The notes beneath the pieces are model-generated. The model ran no database searches. It was not told the DNA's origin and saw only the letters and a program-made list of their open reading frames with translations. Of a DNA stretch of 64,000 bases, positions 1 through 8,142 are shown one piece after another (positions within the stretch are counted from its first letter, which is position 1; the number at the start of each line of letters is the position of its first letter). Source of the DNA: Bin107 sp965221655 (GTDB lineage: Bacteria; UBA8248); NCBI GenBank assembly GCA_965221655.1, contig OZ244906.1, positions 744,001 to 808,000 of the forward strand. Direction: 5' to 3'. Position numbers and translations under genes: made by a program.

Positions 1-26
1 GCCTCAAACGCAGACTCTCACCCAGT

Positions 27-740
27 GTGCGCGCCGAGGGGCTGACGAAGAGCTTCGGCGGCAGGTGTGTTGTTTCGGGAGTCGACATCGAGGTGCGCCC
101 CGGCGAAATCGTAGGCCTGCTTGGCCCGAACGGGGCAGGCAAGACGACGATCTTCTACATGATCGTCGGGCTGGTGTCCCCGGATGCGGGTAAAATCTTC
201 CTGAACGACGAGGAGATTACCGAAGAACCCATGTACGAGCGTGCGCGGATGGGCATCGGCTATCTGCCGCAGGAGGCGTCAGTGTTCCGGCGTCTCACCG
301 TGCGCGATAACGTCATGGCGGTGCTCGAACTCATCCTGAGGGGTGCCCAACGCCGCGAGGAGCGGCTCCGGGAAATTCTTGCCGATCTGGGTATCGACCA
401 CCTTCGTTCCACCAGGGGATACGCCCTCTCCGGAGGAGAGCGCAGGCGCGTGGAAATCGCCCGCGCACTGGCCGCGAACCCCGTCTTTTTGTTGCTGGAC
501 GAGCCCTTCGCGGGCATCGACCCGATAGCGGTGCAGGAGATACAGGGCATCGTGGCGGGGCTGAAGGAGCGCGGTATCGGCGTCGTGATTACCGATCACA
601 ACGTGCGCGAAACTTTTCATATCTCCGACAGGGTATACATTATCAACGAGGGGAAGATTCTCGAATCGGGCGTTCCCGAGCAGATTGCCGCGAGCGACAA
701 GACCCGGGGCGTCTACCTCGGCGAGCGGTTTCGCCTCTAG
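27..740 (+). CDS. lptB: LPS export ABC transporter ATP-binding protein LptB
   Basis: ATPase of the LptB2FGC complex, which extracts lipopolysaccharide from the inner membrane. Walker A GPNGAGKTT lies at residues 33-41, the ABC signature LSGGE at 134-138, Walker B FLLLDEP near 154-160 and the H-loop His at about 191. At 237 residues the length fits LptB. The GTG at 27 gives a normal LptB N-terminus, but the frame stays open to the window edge and no Shine-Dalgarno sequence precedes the GTG, so the true start may lie upstream. rpoN follows after 17 bp, the usual lptB-rpoN order, so the two are probably co-transcribed. Confidence 0.93.
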   Translation: MRAEGLTKSFGGRCVVSGVDIEVRPGEIVGLLGPNGAGKTTIFYMIVGLVSPDAGKIFLNDEEITEEPMYERARMGIGYLPQEASVFRRLTVRDNVMAVLELILRGAQRREERLREILADLGIDHLRSTRGYALSGGERRRVEIARALAANPVFLLLDEPFAGIDPIAVQEIQGIVAGLKERGIGVVITDHNVRETFHISDRVYIINEGKILESGVPEQIAASDKTRGVYLGERFRL

Positions 741-757
741 CGGCGGAGGAGTGCGTC

Positions 758-2197
758 ATGGCCATGCAGCCCAGACTGGGGATGCGCGCGGAGCAGCGCC
801 TCGTCATGACGCCCATGTTGCAGCAATCGATCGCTCTTCTTCCGCTGAACCGCCTGGAGATGCAGGAAGCCGTGCAGCAGGAGTTGCTCGAAAACCCCTT
901 GCTCGAGGAAACCCAGGAAGATGTGGGGGAGGTCGCCGATGGCGATATGCCCGAATTGCGCGACGACCTCCCCGAGAGCGAAAACGACGAGCGCGGCGAG
1001 GTGGAGATCGATTGGGAAAACATGGTGCAAGGCGGCTATGAGGATTTTACGCCTCTCCCCGGGGATGAGGACGATTCGCCCACCGGCGAGCAGTCCGCGC
1101 CTCCCGCCACTTTGCATGAACATCTCGCGTTGCAGTTGCATCTATCGGTGGTTCCCGAACCCCTCGCACGCGTGGCCGAGCAAATCATCTGGAACGTTGA
1201 CGAGCAGGGCTATCTCCGGGCCGACGCCGAGCAATTGGCGGTGGGCGTGGGGCTCGGCCCCGAGGAGGCCGAGGCCGCACTGGCGATTGTGCAGGGCTTC
1301 ACCCCGCCTGGCGTAGGCGCCAGAACGCTTCAGGAGTGTCTGCTCATCCAACTCGAAAATCTTGCCGCCTCCGAGAACGGGGAGGGGCGTTTGCTTGATT
1401 TGGCGCGCGTTCTTGTGCGCGGCGACATCGAGAAGATAGGCGAGGGCCAATACGCCAGGCTCGCCAGGGCCAACGGCGTACGCGTCGAGGACGTGGTGCG
1501 CGCCGTCCACCTCGTGCGCGGCCTCGACCCATACCCGGGCCTGCGCTTCTCCGAGGAGAGGGTGGAGGTAATCATCCCCGACGTGAGTGTCGTCAAACGC
1601 GACGGCGATTACGAGGTAACCCTCAACGACGACGGCCTGCCCCCCCTGCGCGTGAGTGCGCGCTACGCGGCCATGGCCGGCGACAAGGCGGGCACGCCGC
1701 CCGAAGCGCGCAAGTATCTCGACGAGCGTTTGCGGGCCGCCGTCTGGTTCGTCAAGAGCATCGAGCAAAGACGACGGACGATTCTCGGAGTCGCGCGCAG
1801 CATCGTCGGCTTTCAGCGGGATTTTCTCGATCACGGCGTGAGCCGCCTCAAGCCTCTGGTGTTGCGCGACGTGGCCCAGGACATCGATATGCACGAATCG
1901 ACGGTGAGCCGCGTTACGACGGGCAAATACATGGATACGCCCCAGGGCGTTCTGGGCTTCAAGTATTTCTTTCCCAGCAGGCTCTCCTCCCGCGTGGGGG
2001 GGGATACCTCCTCGGCGGCAGTGAAGCAAATCATCAAAAAGGCGGTGGAGGCCGAGGACCCGGCGCGGCCGCTCACCGACCAGCGGATCGCGGAGAAACT
2101 CGAGGGCGAAGACGTGATGATAGCGCGCCGCACGGTGGCGAAATATCGTAAGGAACTGGGCATTCCCTCCACGAGCAGACGCCGCCGCCAGCGGTGA
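758..2197 (+). CDS. rpoN: RNA polymerase sigma-54 factor RpoN
   Basis: Alternative sigma factor for -24/-12 promoters that depend on AAA+ activators. The Q-rich region I with QRLVMTPMLQQSI is near residues 14-26, and an acidic linker runs from about 50 to 115. The core-binding and DNA-binding domains follow. The RpoN box ARRTVAKYRKELGIP is near residue 456, followed by a basic tail. Length 479 aa is typical. A GGAGGAG ribosome site sits just before the ATG. The gene follows lptB closely. The usual downstream hpf, ptsN and rapZ genes are absent and hprK comes next. Confidence 0.96.
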   Translation: MAMQPRLGMRAEQRLVMTPMLQQSIALLPLNRLEMQEAVQQELLENPLLEETQEDVGEVADGDMPELRDDLPESENDERGEVEIDWENMVQGGYEDFTPLPGDEDDSPTGEQSAPPATLHEHLALQLHLSVVPEPLARVAEQIIWNVDEQGYLRADAEQLAVGVGLGPEEAEAALAIVQGFTPPGVGARTLQECLLIQLENLAASENGEGRLLDLARVLVRGDIEKIGEGQYARLARANGVRVEDVVRAVHLVRGLDPYPGLRFSEERVEVIIPDVSVVKRDGDYEVTLNDDGLPPLRVSARYAAMAGDKAGTPPEARKYLDERLRAAVWFVKSIEQRRRTILGVARSIVGFQRDFLDHGVSRLKPLVLRDVAQDIDMHESTVSRVTTGKYMDTPQGVLGFKYFFPSRLSSRVGGDTSSAAVKQIIKKAVEAEDPARPLTDQRIAEKLEGEDVMIARRTVAKYRKELGIPSTSRRRRQR

Positions 2198-2214
2198 GAC
2201 GTGAGCGAAACCAT

Positions 2215-2243
2215 CTGAAAAAATCACTAATGTTTGCTATGAT
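2215..2243 (+). promoter_or_regulatory. Candidate sigma-70 promoter of hprK
   Basis: CTGAAA (-35, 2215-2220), a 17-nt spacer, then TATGAT (-10, 2238-2243) preceded by TGC, which makes an extended -10. It lies in the rpoN-hprK gap and would let the PTS genes be read independently of rpoN. Seen by eye only. Confidence 0.45.
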
Positions 2244-2326
2244 TCGGCAGGAGTCCGCCGTTTCGTGGGTTTGCATACACCTCTGCGGGATGCGTGTACC
2301 CCGGCCCGCTGCCGAACGGGAACGCG

Positions 2327-3265
2327 ATGAGCAATCTTTCGACGTCACAGCTCTATGAAGACCTGCGCGAGGAGCTCGCTCTTTCCGTTCTCTCGGGTGC
2401 GTCCGGTATGGAGCGGCGCATCGGGCACACGCACTTTCAGAAAAATGGTCTGCCCCTCGCGGGGTTTTTGCGGGCCGTACATCCCGACAGGGTGCAGGTG
2501 TGGGGGAGCACCGAAATCGGTTTTCTCGAAAACCTCGGTGAAGAGCAGCGCGCCGAGGCCGTGCGCAGATATTTCCGGATGCCTCTTTGCTCGATACTGG
2601 TTACGGGGGGAAAGCCCGTATTCCCGGACATTCAGGATGCCTCGAACGCATCGGGCGTGCCGATTATCGTCTCGGAACTGCCCGGCAAGGACTTGATGCC
2701 CAGGCTCTCCGCCTATCTCGAGGCCCGCCTCTCGCCCCACGCGCGCCTGCACGGGGTGCTGGTGGATTTGTACGGCGTCGGCGTGCTCATCCAGGGGAAA
2801 AGCGGCATCGGCAAGAGCGAATGCGCCCTGCACCTCGTAACGCGGGGACACCGCCTCGTCGCCGACGACATTGTGGACATTCAGTCGCGCGGGAGCGAGC
2901 TCGTGGGCAGGAGCACGGAGTTGCTCAAGCACCACATCGAGGTGCGCGGCCTCGGCATCCTGAATCTCAAGGACCTCTTCGGCGTCGTGGCTATCCGCTA
3001 CGAGAAGAACGTGGACATCATCGTGGAGTTGATACCCTGGAGTCCGGATCTCTCCTTCGAGCGGCTCGGCCTCGACATCGAGACGCAGGCCGTCCTGGGG
3101 CACGCTCTGCCCCACGTGAAGATTCCCGTCGCCCCGGGCCGAAACATCCCCACGCTCATCGAGGTGGCGGCCAGAAACCTGCTGCTGCAGAGAATGGGCT
3201 ATTTCTCCGCCGAGGAATTCAGCCGCGCTCTTTCTGCGCGCATCGCGCTCGAATCGGCGACTTAG
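2327..3265 (+). CDS. hprK: HPr kinase/phosphorylase HprK
   Basis: Bifunctional enzyme that phosphorylates and dephosphorylates a regulatory serine of HPr. With the ATG at 2327 the product is 312 aa. Residues 1-130 form the N-terminal domain. The HARLHG motif is near 139-143, the P-loop GKSGIGKS at 157-164, and the family signature region with GLGILNL lies about 60 residues later. An upstream in-frame GTG at 2294 would add 11 residues that do not look like the family. The likely substrate, HPr, is encoded two genes downstream and keeps Ser46, so the pair looks functional. Confidence 0.92.
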   Translation: MSNLSTSQLYEDLREELALSVLSGASGMERRIGHTHFQKNGLPLAGFLRAVHPDRVQVWGSTEIGFLENLGEEQRAEAVRRYFRMPLCSILVTGGKPVFPDIQDASNASGVPIIVSELPGKDLMPRLSAYLEARLSPHARLHGVLVDLYGVGVLIQGKSGIGKSECALHLVTRGHRLVADDIVDIQSRGSELVGRSTELLKHHIEVRGLGILNLKDLFGVVAIRYEKNVDIIVELIPWSPDLSFERLGLDIETQAVLGHALPHVKIPVAPGRNIPTLIEVAARNLLLQRMGYFSAEEFSRALSARIALESAT

Positions 3266-3296
3266 GGCCACGCGCGGAGAGCGAGGGGGTTTTTGC

Positions 3297-3716
3297 ATGA
3301 TTGGCCTGGTCATCGTCGGCCACGGGGATTACCCCGACGCCCTGTTGCACGCGGCGGAATCCGTCCTGGCGGGCGCGACGCAAATGAAGGCGCTTTCCTT
3401 AAGGCCCGGCGCCGACCCGGCGGGCTTTACGGAGAAGATAGAGCGCGCCGTCGCGGAAGTAGACGCGAACGAAGGGGTAATCATCATGACGGACATGATG
3501 GGCGGCGCCCCGACGAACGCGGCCCTTGCCATGCTCAACCGCCCCGATGTGGAGGTGGTGACGGGCGTCAACCTGCCGATGCTCCTGAAACTCTCTTTTA
3601 TCAAGGGAAAAAACGTCTCAGAAGCCGCGCGCTTTCTGGTGGAGTACGGCAGGCGCAACCTGGCGCAGCCGAGCGAGATGATCAACTCCGCAAGGCGACG
3701 CTCGGAGGAGGAATAA
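3297..3716 (+). CDS. PTS EIIA component, mannose family
   Basis: A 139-residue EIIA(Man)-type domain protein. The phosphorylatable His is His9 in IVGHGDYP, and MTDMMGGAPTNAA is the typical glycine-rich loop. It has no IIB domain fused, and no IIC or IID permease gene lies nearby. It sits between hprK and the HPr gene with short gaps, the arrangement seen in Deltaproteobacteria. The role is therefore probably regulatory rather than sugar transport; that is inference. Confidence 0.9.
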   Translation: MIGLVIVGHGDYPDALLHAAESVLAGATQMKALSLRPGADPAGFTEKIERAVAEVDANEGVIIMTDMMGGAPTNAALAMLNRPDVEVVTGVNLPMLLKLSFIKGKNVSEAARFLVEYGRRNLAQPSEMINSARRRSEEE

Positions 3717-3724
3717 ACGCCGCG

Positions 3725-3994
3725 ATGGAAGAGCGAAAAATCGGCATCTGTAACCCGATGGGGCTGCACGCCCGGGCGGCGGCAGCGTTCGTTCGGCTCT
3801 CCAGCCGTTTTGAGAGCGAGATTTTCGTCCGTTTCCGGGACATGGAGGTGGACGGAAAGAGCATTATGGGAGTGATGATGCTTGCCGCACCGCCGGGCTC
3901 GGAGCTCCTCATCAGCGCGCGCGGAGCGGACGCGAAAGATGCGGTGGAAGAGCTTGCCTCCCTCGTGGAAGCGGGCTTTGGCGAAGCGGGCTAG
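3725..3994 (+). CDS. ptsH: Phosphocarrier protein HPr
   Basis: An 89-residue HPr. The catalytic His15 lies in GLHARAAA, and Ser46 in GKSIMG is the HprK target site. Both are in canonical positions, so the protein could be phosphorylated by Enzyme I at His15 and by HprK at Ser46. The ATG starts 8 bp after the EIIA stop, with GGAGGAA at the end of the preceding gene as ribosome site. No Enzyme I gene (ptsI) follows, although it often does in this cluster. Confidence 0.93.
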   Translation: MEERKIGICNPMGLHARAAAAFVRLSSRFESEIFVRFRDMEVDGKSIMGVMMLAAPPGSELLISARGADAKDAVEELASLVEAGFGEAG

Positions 3995-4009
3995 GCTCTG
4001 CCGGCGCGC

Positions 4010-4038
4010 TTGCGGACGTTTTTATTCATGTGTATTAT
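4010..4038 (+). promoter_or_regulatory. Candidate promoter of metK-ahcY
   Basis: TTGCGG (-35, 4010-4015), a 17-nt spacer, then TATTAT (-10, 4033-4038), entering an AT-rich stretch at about 4018-4080. If used, it gives a leader of roughly 235 nt before metK. The -35 is weak. Confidence 0.35.
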
Positions 4039-4224
4039 AGGGAATATGATTTAATATATTGATAATTTTTATTTTATAACTTCGGGAAATCGGTTGTAAA
4101 CTTCGCCCGACATATTCGCGCGCCCGGGGTCTGTGGTTTTTTCGGGCGACGCTTGTCCTGTGGTACTTCCGCCCAGATTCAAGAAGTGATACAACGCATC
4201 CGGCAACGGAAAACATGAATTCGG

Positions 4225-4256
4225 CGAGGCGTCCTCGTTCGATATGGTGACGCCTC
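4225..4256 (+). promoter_or_regulatory. metK leader with two competing hairpins
   Basis: Twenty-two bases before metK, GAGGCGTC (4226-4233) pairs perfectly with GACGCCTC (4249-4256) across a 15-nt loop. The same 5' arm can instead form CGAGG-CGT-CCTCG (4225-4237). The two folds exclude each other, as in a riboswitch expression platform close to the ribosome site at about 4264-4269. The segment does not match SAM-I, SAM-II or SAH riboswitch consensus by eye. Confidence 0.4.
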
Positions 4257-4278
4257 CATTATTCCGGGAGAATCGTAG

Positions 4279-5457
4279 ATGGGTTCCAACAACAGGGGAA
4301 ACTACATTTTCACTTCCGAGTCGGTCTCGGAAGGCCATCCCGACAAGATCGCCGATCAGATCAGCGATTCGGTTCTGGACGCCATTTTTGCCGAAGACCC
4401 CCATGGCCGCGTCGCCTGCGAGACGCTTCTCACGACGGGCATCGTGTTCGTTGCGGGCGAGATTACGACCGAGGCGCAATACGACACCCGCCACATCGCG
4501 CGCGAGACGCTTCGCCGCATCGGCTACGACAACGCGGCCTACGGTTTCGACTGCGACACCTGCGCGGTCGTGACGGCGGTGGATCGGCAGTCCCCCAATA
4601 TTTCGCAGGGCGTGACGGAAGGGCAGGGCCTTTTCAGCGAGCAGGGGGCGGGCGATCAGGGGATGATGTTCGGTTTCGCCTGCCGCGAATCCGAGGAGCT
4701 GATGCCCCTGCCCATCATGCTGGCCCACAAGCTGGTGCGCCGCACCACGCAGGTGCGCAGAAGCGGCGTTCTCGACTACTTGCGGCCCGACAGCAAGAGC
4801 CAGGTGTCGGTGCGCTACGAGGGGGGAAAGCCCGTCGGGATCGACAACGTGGTGATATCCGCCCAGCATTCCGAAGACGTGGGGCTCGACCAGATACGAG
4901 AAGACGTCATTCGGGAGGTCATACGCCCCGAACTTCCCGAGGGGCTGGCGACAGAGGACACCGAGTTTTTCGTGAACCCCACGGGTTTGTTCGTCATCGG
5001 CGGGCCGATGTGCGACACGGGCCTCACGGGGCGCAAGATTATCGTCGACACCTATGGGGGATACAGCAGGCACGGGGGCGGTGCGTTCTCGGGCAAGGAC
5101 CCCTCCAAGGTGGATCGTTCGGCCGCCTATATGGGGCGCTACATCGCCAAGAACATCGTCGCCGCGGGCCTTGCAGAGAAGGCCGAGGTGCAACTGGCCT
5201 ACGCCATCGGCATAGCGGACCCCGTTTCCGTCCTGGTGGACGATTTCGGAACGGGCCAGGTGGAGCCGGACGCCCTCTCACGCGCCGTCCGGGAGGTGTT
5301 CGGCCTCAAGCCCCGCGAGATCATCGAACATCTCGCGCTGCGCCGCCCCATCTTCAAGAACACGGCGGCCTACGGGCATTTCGGGCGCGACGAGCCCGAG
5401 TTCACCTGGGAGAAGACGGACAAGGTCGACGACCTGCGCACCGCCGTCGGGGCATAG
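4279..5457 (+). CDS. metK: S-adenosylmethionine synthase MetK
   Basis: Makes SAM from methionine and ATP in the cytosol. The N-terminus has the SESVSEGHPDK motif near residues 13-23, with the catalytic His and Asp. The GAGDQG loop is near residue 125, and GGGAFSGKDPSKVDRS is the phosphate-binding P-loop region. At 392 aa it is full length. It starts at ATG 4279 with CGGGAGA as ribosome site. ahcY follows 58 bp downstream, so synthesis of SAM and removal of SAH are encoded together. Confidence 0.97.
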   Translation: MGSNNRGNYIFTSESVSEGHPDKIADQISDSVLDAIFAEDPHGRVACETLLTTGIVFVAGEITTEAQYDTRHIARETLRRIGYDNAAYGFDCDTCAVVTAVDRQSPNISQGVTEGQGLFSEQGAGDQGMMFGFACRESEELMPLPIMLAHKLVRRTTQVRRSGVLDYLRPDSKSQVSVRYEGGKPVGIDNVVISAQHSEDVGLDQIREDVIREVIRPELPEGLATEDTEFFVNPTGLFVIGGPMCDTGLTGRKIIVDTYGGYSRHGGGAFSGKDPSKVDRSAAYMGRYIAKNIVAAGLAEKAEVQLAYAIGIADPVSVLVDDFGTGQVEPDALSRAVREVFGLKPREIIEHLALRRPIFKNTAAYGHFGRDEPEFTWEKTDKVDDLRTAVGA

Positions 5458-5515
5458 CGAACGCCGCGGCCTTCTGGCGACGCAAAATTTTCAGGATGAT
5501 TCGTTAGGGGAAGAA

Positions 5516-6772
5516 ATGGATTTCGACATCAAGGACGCGGGTCTCGCGAACCAGGGCGCGCTGCGGATGGAGTGGGCCGCGATGAGCATGCCCGTGCTGG
5601 GGATGATTCTCGAGCGATTCGAGAGGGAAAAACCGCTTGCGGGCGTGCGCATCGGCGCCTGCCTCCACGTTACGACCGAGACGGGCTATCTGGTAAAGAC
5701 CCTGGTGGCGGGCGGAGCCGAAGTGAGTCTGTGCGCGTCGAACCCGCTCTCCACCCAGGACGACCTCGCGGCCTGCCTCGTGGAGAACGAGGGGGTGCCC
5801 GTCTACGCCATCAAGGGAGAGGACAGGGACACCTATTACGCGCATATGGCCTCGGTGCTGGACGCGAGGCCGAACATCACCATGGACGACGGAGCCGACC
5901 TCGTAACCCAGGTGCTGACCGAGCGGCGGGAGTTGATTCCCGATATCATGGGCAGCACCGAGGAGACGACCACGGGCGTGATTCGCCTGCGGGCCATGGC
6001 GGCGGAGGGCGTGCTGGAGTTTCCCGTCATCGCGGTGAACGACGCGAACACCAAGCACTTTTTCGACAACCGCTACGGAACGGGCCAGAGCACGATAGAC
6101 GGCATCATCCGCGCGACGAACAGGTTGCTGGCCGGTGCGGTGTTCGTCGTCTCGGGTTACGGCTGGTGCGGCAAGGGGCTGGCTTCGCGGGCGCGCGGCA
6201 TGGGCGCGAACGTGGTGGTAACCGAGGTCACGCCCTTAAACGCGCTCGAAGCGCTCATGGACGGCTACCGCGTCATGCCCATGGCCGAGGCGGCGCGGTT
6301 GGGCGATTTTTTCTGCACGGTGACGGGGGACACGAGCGTCATTCGTCTCGAACACATACGCGAGATGAAGGACGGCGCCATCATCTCGAACTCCGGGCAC
6401 TTCGACGTGGAGGTCGACGTGGCGGGACTCACCGCCGCCGCGAAGGCCAGGCGCGAGATTCGGCCCCTGGTCGATGAGTACACCCTCGAGGACGGCAAGC
6501 GCATCATCGTCATCGGGGGCGGCCGCCTGGTGAACCTCGCCACCGCCGAGGGGCATCCCAGCAGCGTCATGGATATGAGTTTTGCCAACCAGGCGCTTGC
6601 TGCGGAGTACATCGTGAAAGAGGGCAAGAGCCTGGGCAAGCAGGTCTATCCCATGCCGCAGAGCATCGACGACGACATCGCGCACCTCAAGCTGCGCAGC
6701 ATGGGTGTCGAGATCGACACGCTGACGCCCGAGCAGGAGCAGTACCTGAACAGCTGGCAGCAAGGCACCTAG
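5516..6772 (+). CDS. ahcY: Adenosylhomocysteinase (SAH hydrolase) AhcY
   Basis: Hydrolyses S-adenosylhomocysteine to homocysteine and adenosine, relieving product inhibition of methyltransferases. The NAD-binding motif GYGWCGKGLA lies near residues 219-228, and NSGHFDVEVD is the conserved C-terminal loop. The 418-residue protein lacks the roughly 40-aa insert of many bacterial enzymes, like the shorter forms found in archaea and Thermotoga. It begins after AGGGGAAGAA. It forms an operon with metK. Confidence 0.96.
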   Translation: MDFDIKDAGLANQGALRMEWAAMSMPVLGMILERFEREKPLAGVRIGACLHVTTETGYLVKTLVAGGAEVSLCASNPLSTQDDLAACLVENEGVPVYAIKGEDRDTYYAHMASVLDARPNITMDDGADLVTQVLTERRELIPDIMGSTEETTTGVIRLRAMAAEGVLEFPVIAVNDANTKHFFDNRYGTGQSTIDGIIRATNRLLAGAVFVVSGYGWCGKGLASRARGMGANVVVTEVTPLNALEALMDGYRVMPMAEAARLGDFFCTVTGDTSVIRLEHIREMKDGAIISNSGHFDVEVDVAGLTAAAKARREIRPLVDEYTLEDGKRIIVIGGGRLVNLATAEGHPSSVMDMSFANQALAAEYIVKEGKSLGKQVYPMPQSIDDDIAHLKLRSMGVEIDTLTPEQEQYLNSWQQGT

Positions 6773-6822
6773 AACGTCTCCCCGTCGGAGATTCCGCCCG
6801 ACGCAGGGAAGGTTTCGGTTCG

Positions 6823-8112
6823 GTGGCCGGAAACTCGTTGGAAACGCCGCGCAGCACAGAGAAAGCGCACGCACGGACGGCGCGGGGTGCGCTTCTCGTC
6901 CTCGTCTTCGTGATTTTATCCGGAACGTGGGGGGGTGGTTCGGCACAGGGTGCGGTGAACGTGGTGGGCATCCGCCATTCCGCTGATGGGCGCGCCGCGC
7001 GCGTTACTTTCACCCTGGACCGCGAAACGCTTGTCTTCCGTGCAGGCGTGCTCGAAAACCCCACGCGCGTTTTTCTCGACATTCCGGGAGGGCGCCTCGG
7101 CCGGGGCGTGCGAACGCCTGCCTTCAAGGCGCGCCGCAGCATCGTCTCCTCCATCAGATTCGGCAAGCCCGCCAGGAAATTCCTGCGCGTCGTGGTCGAC
7201 GTCCCCTCCGCACGCCGCGTGGAACACCGCGTCTTCACTTTGCCGCGTCCTCCGCGCATCGTGCTTGACCTGTGGGCGAAGAGGGCGCCCGAGCGCAAAG
7301 CCGCCAAGCCTGCGCCTGCGAAGCGCGCACCCCGCACTGCCAGGGGCGGGAAACCCGGCAAACCGATTGACCCCCGCGAACTCACCCTGGCGGAAAGGTT
7401 CCGCCGCGGCCTCGGGGTTATCGTCATCGATCCCGCCCACGGGGGGAAGGACCCGGGAGCGGTGGGCGTGGGCGGTTTGAAGGAAAAGGACATTGCTCTC
7501 GACCTCTCGTTTCGCCTGCGCAGGGTGCTTCGCCGCGCCTTGCCGAGAACCCGCATCCATCTCACCAGAGAGACCGATAAATACATTACCCTTGCGGGCA
7601 GAACGGCGTTCGCCAACAAGAAGGGGGCGGACCTGTTCGTCTCGATCCACGCAAACAGCGCGCCTTCGCGGCGCGTGCACGGAATCGAAACCTTCTACTT
7701 GAACGAGGCCTCCTCCAAGCGGGCGCTCCGCCTGGCGGCGCGCGAGAACAAGGTGACGGTGGCGCAGATGAGCGACCTCTCCAAAATACTCCACGGCATC
7801 GGGCAGCGCTGGAAGGTGCAGGAGTCCCGGCAACTCGCCCGTCTGGTGCAAAGAGCGATGGTGGCGCGTGTGCGGGCGAGGTGGCGCGGCGTCAAGAGCC
7901 TCGGCGTGAAGCGCGCGCCGTTCTACGTGCTCATCGGCGCCTGGAGGCCGAGCATCCTGGTAGAGGTTGGTTTCGTCTCGAACGCGCGGGAAGCGCGTCG
8001 GATGCGCGATCGGAAATACCGCCAGGCGCTTGCGGAAGGAATAGCAAGGGGTATGATGCGCTTCGTGGGCGTCGGCCCCCGAAACGCAAAAGCGAACGCC
8101 TCGGCGCGCTGA
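6823..8112 (+). CDS. N-acetylmuramoyl-L-alanine amidase, AMIN + Amidase_3 (AmiC-like)
   Basis: Periplasmic zinc amidase that cuts the peptide from the glycan and acts in cell separation. A signal peptide covers residues 1-43 (GTG start). The AMIN domain, which targets septal peptidoglycan, spans about 46-145. A basic Ala/Lys/Pro linker follows. The Amidase_3 domain begins at about 198 with IVIDPAHGGKDPG. Further ligand motifs are the LKEKDI glutamate, SIHAN and LVEVGFVSNA. An inserted helix around SKILHGI resembles the regulatory helix of AmiB/AmiC. A degenerate LytM lipoprotein at 24565-25371 may be its activator. Confidence 0.93.
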   Translation: MAGNSLETPRSTEKAHARTARGALLVLVFVILSGTWGGGSAQGAVNVVGIRHSADGRAARVTFTLDRETLVFRAGVLENPTRVFLDIPGGRLGRGVRTPAFKARRSIVSSIRFGKPARKFLRVVVDVPSARRVEHRVFTLPRPPRIVLDLWAKRAPERKAAKPAPAKRAPRTARGGKPGKPIDPRELTLAERFRRGLGVIVIDPAHGGKDPGAVGVGGLKEKDIALDLSFRLRRVLRRALPRTRIHLTRETDKYITLAGRTAFANKKGADLFVSIHANSAPSRRVHGIETFYLNEASSKRALRLAARENKVTVAQMSDLSKILHGIGQRWKVQESRQLARLVQRAMVARVRARWRGVKSLGVKRAPFYVLIGAWRPSILVEVGFVSNAREARRMRDRKYRQALAEGIARGMMRFVGVGPRNAKANASAR

Positions 8113-8142
8113 AGCGCGTCTCCCTGCTCTGGAACTTCGCGC

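Noticed and set aside
4215..4250. An 11-codon ORF in the metK leader, considered as an attenuation peptide
   Set aside because: It has no methionine codons beyond the start and no ribosome site. The overlapping hairpins are a better explanation.
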